Assembly: GCA_900545935.1 (NCBI GenBank)
Contig: URAP01000062.1
Location: forward strand, 1 to 8,753
Length of the DNA: 8,753 bases
Direction of reading: 5' to 3'
Source of the DNA: an uncultured Eubacteriales bacterium
GTDB taxonomy: Bacteria > Bacillota > Clostridia > Oscillospirales > CAG-272
The position numbers were made by a program, and so were the translations under genes. Within the stretch, counting starts at the first letter, position 1; every line of letters begins with the position of its first letter. The notes beneath the pieces were generated by a model. That model ran no database searches, was not told the origin of the DNA, and saw only the letters and a list, made by a program, of their open reading frames with translations. Shown here piece after piece: positions 6,499-8,753 of the stretch.

Positions 6499-6512
6499 GC
6501 ATGATTTATATC
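6484..6512 (+). promoter_or_regulatory. Weak candidate promoter for recA
   Basis: TTGGTA (6484-6489) and TATATC (6507-6512) are 17 bases apart, each matching four of six consensus positions. The site is about 370 bases before the recA ATG and overlaps the right arm of the inverted repeat. I found no better promoter closer to recA, so this is only a placeholder. Confidence 0.18.
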
Positions 6513-6603
6513 TGAATTTTAGTGTATCGTTAGGCGTTATCACTGCGAATTCAGTCGAATCAGTTCCTTAGCCGCTTTTTCTTTGACCATACAGTTGCGC
6601 AGC

Positions 6604-6623
6604 GAACAACGCAAGCATTGTTC
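6604..6623. repeat. GAACAA / TTGTTC hairpin upstream of recA
   Basis: GAACAA (6604-6609) and TTGTTC (6618-6623) flank 8 bases, with GC pairing inside after one mismatch. It superficially resembles the Firmicutes LexA site, but the spacing between GAAC and GTTC is 12 rather than 4, so I read it as a hairpin. Confidence 0.5.
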
Positions 6624-6653
6624 AAAAAGTTAACAAAAAGAAACGCCGATTTT

Positions 6654-6727
6654 CGGGGCATTGCCCCGACCCCGTGATGTTTGGAGCGTAAGCTCCAAAC
6701 TCATGCATAAAGGCTCCGCCTTTATGC
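6654..6727. repeat. Cluster of three back-to-back perfect hairpins
   Basis: Hairpin 1 is CGGGGC (6654-6659) with GCCCCG (6663-6668). Hairpin 2 is GTTTGGAGC (6679-6687) with GCTCCAAAC (6692-6700) around a GTAA loop of GNRA type. Hairpin 3 is GCATAAAGGC (6705-6714) with GCCTTTATGC (6718-6727) around TCC. No stem base is mismatched. The modular look suggests a mosaic of palindromic repeats. If transcribed they would make a very structured recA leader. Confidence 0.8.
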
Positions 6728-6752
6728 GCCGCCCATTGAAAAGGCGGGCGAA

Positions 6753-6799
6753 ACTTTTCTGCTGCTTGATGCCTTAGTCGGTGCAGCAGCGAGAAAAGT
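6753..6799. repeat. Bulged long stem upstream of recA
   Basis: ACTTTTCT (6753-6760) pairs with AGAAAAGT (6792-6799). After a short bulge, GCTGC (6761-6765) can pair with GCAGC (6783-6787, or the overlapping GCAGC in 6786-6790). The loop is about 17 bases. It lies between the triple hairpin cluster and the AGCTTTGC block. Confidence 0.5.
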
Positions 6800-6810
6800 C
6801 CCGGTTTTAA

Positions 6811-6854
6811 AGCTTTGCGGGGGGTGTGGGGGGCGCTTTCTCGAAAGCGTCCCC
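6811..6854 (+). promoter_or_regulatory. Structured leader block before recA, similar to one before gyrB
   Basis: AGCTTTGC (6811-6818) is followed by G-runs and a 12-bp hairpin. GGGGGCGCTTTC (6829-6840) pairs with GAAAGCGTCCCC (6843-6854) with one G-T pair and a two-base gap. It ends 30 bases before the ATG, upstream of the AAGGAGGT site at 6870-6877. Order, spacing and flanks match 277-320 before gyrB: the AGCTTTGC-to-ATG distance is 74 here and 68 there. No T-run follows the stem. Confidence 0.6.
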
Positions 6855-6884
6855 TGCGTACCCCAGTCCAAGGAGGTAAAGCAT

Positions 6885-8006
6885 ATGGCAACAAAGCCTA
6901 AGAAGGCGGTAGCGGTTGCGCTGCCGACCGATGCAAACGAAAAGAAAAAAGCGCTTGACACTGCGATATCGCAGATAACCAAGCAGTTCGGCGCGGGCTC
7001 GATAATCAAGCTCGGCGAGAATCCCGCCATCAACGTGACGGCGGTCTCGACCGGCTCGCTGACTCTCGACCTTGCGCTCGGAATCGGCGGTCTGCCGAAG
7101 GGCAGAATCATCGAGATATACGGTCCCGAGTCGTCCGGTAAAACGACGCTCGCACTGCATGTCGCCGCAGAGATCCAAAAAGAGGGCGGCACTGCCGCAT
7201 TTGTCGACGCAGAGCATGCGCTCGACCCGATCTATGCCAAGAATCTCGGCGTAAAGATCGAGGATCTGCTTGTTTCTCAGCCGGACAGCGGAGAGCAGGC
7301 GCTCGAGATAACCGAGGCGCTTGTTCGCTCCGGTGCGGTCGACCTTGTTGTTGTCGACTCGGTCGCGGCGCTCGTTCCTCAGCAGGAAATAGACGGCGAG
7401 ATGGGCGCGGCGCATGTCGGCTTGCAGGCACGATTGATGTCGCAGGCGCTGAGAAAGCTCTCCGGCGCTATCTCGAAGTCGAATGCGATGGTCATATTCA
7501 TCAACCAGCTGCGCGAAAAGGTCGGAGTCGTTTACGGCAACCCCGAGACGACCCCCGGCGGACGTGCGCTGAAGTTCTACGCCTCCGTGCGCATAGAGAT
7601 ACGCAAGGGCGAGGCGCTCAAGAACGGTACCGAGCAGTACGGCAGCCGTGCCAAGTGCAAGGTCGTTAAGAATAAGGTCGCGCCGCCCTTCAAGGTCGCG
7701 GAATTCGACGTTCTCTACGGCAAGGGAATATCCAAGTCGGGCGAGCTGCTCGATATCGGAGTCGACCTCGACATTGTCGAAAAGAGCGGCTCGTGGTTCT
7801 CGTTCAACGGCGTTCGCATCGGTCAGGGCAAGGAAAATGCCCGCCGCTTCATCGAGGAAAATCCCGAATACATGGAGCAGATCGAGGCGCGCATCCGCGG
7901 AAAGAAGGACGATATCGACCTCACCATGACCGGGCTTGATCTCGAGGATGCAGATACCTCGGAGGGAGAGGAATTCGACGTTGACATTCCTCTCTCCGAT
8001 GAATGA
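6885..8006 (+). CDS. recA: Recombinase RecA
   Basis: RecA forms ATP-dependent filaments on single-stranded DNA, drives strand exchange in recombinational repair, and stimulates LexA self-cleavage. The 373-residue product has the Walker A motif GPESSGKT (80-87), catalytic Glu110 in VDAEHALDP, Walker B VDLVVVDSVAALVP (152-165), the L1 region EIDGEMGAAHVGLQARLMSQALRK, and the L2/filament motif NQLREKVGVVYGNPETTPGG (207-226) followed by ALKFYASVR. The C-terminal tail (about 351-373) is acidic, as is usual for RecA. The start is well supported by AAGGAGGT 7 bases upstream. recX overlaps its stop by 4 bases. The 1-kb upstream gap is full of hairpins and repeats, and I see no GAAC-N4-GTTC LexA site in it. 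RecA next to the gyrase genes is not the usual Firmicutes arrangement. Confidence 0.98.
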   Translation: MATKPKKAVAVALPTDANEKKKALDTAISQITKQFGAGSIIKLGENPAINVTAVSTGSLTLDLALGIGGLPKGRIIEIYGPESSGKTTLALHVAAEIQKEGGTAAFVDAEHALDPIYAKNLGVKIEDLLVSQPDSGEQALEITEALVRSGAVDLVVVDSVAALVPQQEIDGEMGAAHVGLQARLMSQALRKLSGAISKSNAMVIFINQLREKVGVVYGNPETTPGGRALKFYASVRIEIRKGEALKNGTEQYGSRAKCKVVKNKVAPPFKVAEFDVLYGKGISKSGELLDIGVDLDIVEKSGSWFSFNGVRIGQGKENARRFIEENPEYMEQIEARIRGKKDDIDLTMTGLDLEDADTSEGEEFDVDIPLSDE

Positions 8007-8557
8007 TAGGCGAGCTTGATTCGCGTCCCGAGGGCACGGAGGAGAATTCCTCCGCAACGCGCTCGGACGGTGAATTTTCCGCCTCCGAAAAGAAGTGCAT
8101 CGCGAGTGCGATGAACATCCTCGTCTATGCGAGCAACACCGAAAAGCGGTTGCGTGAAAAGCTGCTGCGCAAGGGGTACTCGCAGTCGGATGTTGATACG
8201 GCGGTCGACTACTGCAAGGGCAAGGGTTATGTCAACGACAGCTCGCAGCTCATCTATACCGCGCAGGTTATGGCGAGCAGCAAGCTGTACGGCAAGCGCA
8301 GGCTCGTCGTCGAGCTGTATAAGAAGGGCTTCCGCCGCGAGGATATCGCCGCGCTCGACTATGATGAGCTTGATATCGACTTTCCCGCCAACTGTGCAGC
8401 GCTGCTCTGCCGCGCCGCAAAGCTCCGCACCCCTCAGGAGAAGCGCGAATTCGTCCCCGATCGAAAGATAATGGGAGCTATGGTACGCTACGGCTACTCG
8501 GTCTCCGAGGTGAGGGACGCGGTTCGGTTTCTGCATGAGTGCGAGGACGAGGAATAG
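8003..8557 (+). CDS. recX: RecA regulator RecX
   Basis: RecX binds RecA filaments and limits their growth and activity. The 184-residue product has a polar N-terminal extension (1-30), then helical three-helix-repeat segments typical of the family: ASAMNILVYASNTEKRLREKLLRKGYS (35-60), GKGYVND followed by LYGKRRLVVELYKKGF (73-110), and RKIMGAMVRYGYSVSEVRDAVRFL (154-177). The YGKRRLVVEL segment is the most diagnostic. The ATG overlaps the recA stop as ATGA (8003-8006), which indicates translational coupling. There is no good ribosome binding site directly before it, the closest purine-rich stretch being GGAGGGAGAGG at 7961-7971. An in-frame Met37 (8111) is a possible later start but lacks a binding site. 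The overlap and the recA partner make this assignment firm although the family is poorly conserved. Confidence 0.92.
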   Translation: MIGELDSRPEGTEENSSATRSDGEFSASEKKCIASAMNILVYASNTEKRLREKLLRKGYSQSDVDTAVDYCKGKGYVNDSSQLIYTAQVMASSKLYGKRRLVVELYKKGFRREDIAALDYDELDIDFPANCAALLCRAAKLRTPQEKREFVPDRKIMGAMVRYGYSVSEVRDAVRFLHECEDEE

Positions 8558-8594
8558 AAGCAGAAGAACCGGTTATGCGTAAGTTCGCAAGAGC

Positions 8595-8753
8595 GCAGAA
8601 CTGCACTCGTACGTGAGTAGTGTTATCAAATTAAGTTTGGTTGTACTCAGTTTTATTATAGAATTAAGTTGATAATACATACCGAAAAGTTCGCACGTGA
8701 AAGCCTCCCCTGTGTAAGGGGTAGGCAAGGCGAAGCCGCAGCCGAGCGAGCGG
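8595..8753 (+). repeat. Dispersed repeat, copy C (runs off the window)
   Basis: This is the same unit as copy B, in the same orientation. It begins GCAGAACTGC (8595-8604), has TTATCAAATTAA (8622-8633) facing TTAAGTTGATAA (8664-8675), and ends with CCTCCCCTGTGTAAGGGG (8704-8721). The closing arm is interrupted (GGGGTAGG instead of GGGGAGG). The sequence after 8721 is GC-rich and unlike copy B. With copy B it brackets recA-recX as direct repeats about 2.5 kb apart. AACCGGTT (8567-8574) and an AGTTC/GAACT pair (8582-8586, 8598-8602) lie between recX and the repeat, without a T-run. Confidence 0.8.

Noticed and set aside
6604..6623. Possible LexA operator (GAAC...GTTC)
   Set aside because: The half-sites are 12 bases apart instead of 4, and inner pairing shows a hairpin.
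6622..6894. Minus-strand 90-codon frame before recA
   Set aside because: It is a translation of consecutive palindromes and runs over the recA start. It is the kind of repeat-derived false gene seen in such genomes.
6807..8057. 416-codon minus-strand frame opposite recA
   Set aside because: It is antisense to recA and also reads through the leader hairpin.
5986..8753. CRISPR-like array from the repeated units
   Set aside because: There are only three diverged direct copies with irregular spacing (201 and about 2,475 bases), one inverted, and no cas genes.

Overview
The window is a chromosomal housekeeping segment from what looks like a Clostridia-class Bacillota, probably a gut-type Oscillospirales/Ruminococcaceae-like lineage. 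The protein sequences read as Firmicutes type, the coding DNA is fairly GC-rich, the ribosome binding sites are strong AGGAGG-like sites, and the intergenic DNA carries CCTCCCCT-hairpin repeats that I recall from such genomes. That taxonomic call is an inference from recall, not a search. All five genes lie on the + strand.

Layout: 1-344 is a non-coding leader with a strong hairpin, a candidate sigma-A promoter, a short tetranucleotide repeat and a structured block just before the gyrB start. gyrB (345-2414) and gyrA (2561-5134) encode the two DNA gyrase subunits, separated by 146 bases. A lipoprotein gene of unknown function (5134-5838) overlaps the gyrA stop codon, and its ribosome binding site lies inside the gyrA coding sequence. 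Next comes a 1,046-base gene-free stretch (5839-6884) filled with repeats: diverged copies of a dispersed element, a roughly 300-base inverted repeat with a perfect 25-bp apical stem, and a run of hairpins. recA (6885-8006) and recX (8003-8557) form a second, translationally coupled pair. After recX the window ends inside another copy of the same dispersed repeat.

How the genes work together: gyrase sets negative supercoiling and removes positive supercoils ahead of replication forks. RecA repairs the breaks that follow fork or gyrase failure, and RecX restrains RecA filaments. The two functions are usually at separate loci, so their adjacency here is notable. Two observations tie them together or explain the layout. 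First, gyrB and recA share a similar leader block (AGCTTTGC, a G-run, then a hairpin whose stem bases have changed in a pairing-preserving way) at nearly the same distance from their start codons. Second, recA-recX is bracketed by directly oriented copies of one repeat, as if it were a movable or recombination-prone cassette.

I see no clearly new multi-gene system such as a defence island, CRISPR array or biosynthetic cluster. The interest lies in the non-coding DNA, the gyrA-coupled lipoprotein, and lineage-specific additions to GyrB and GyrA.
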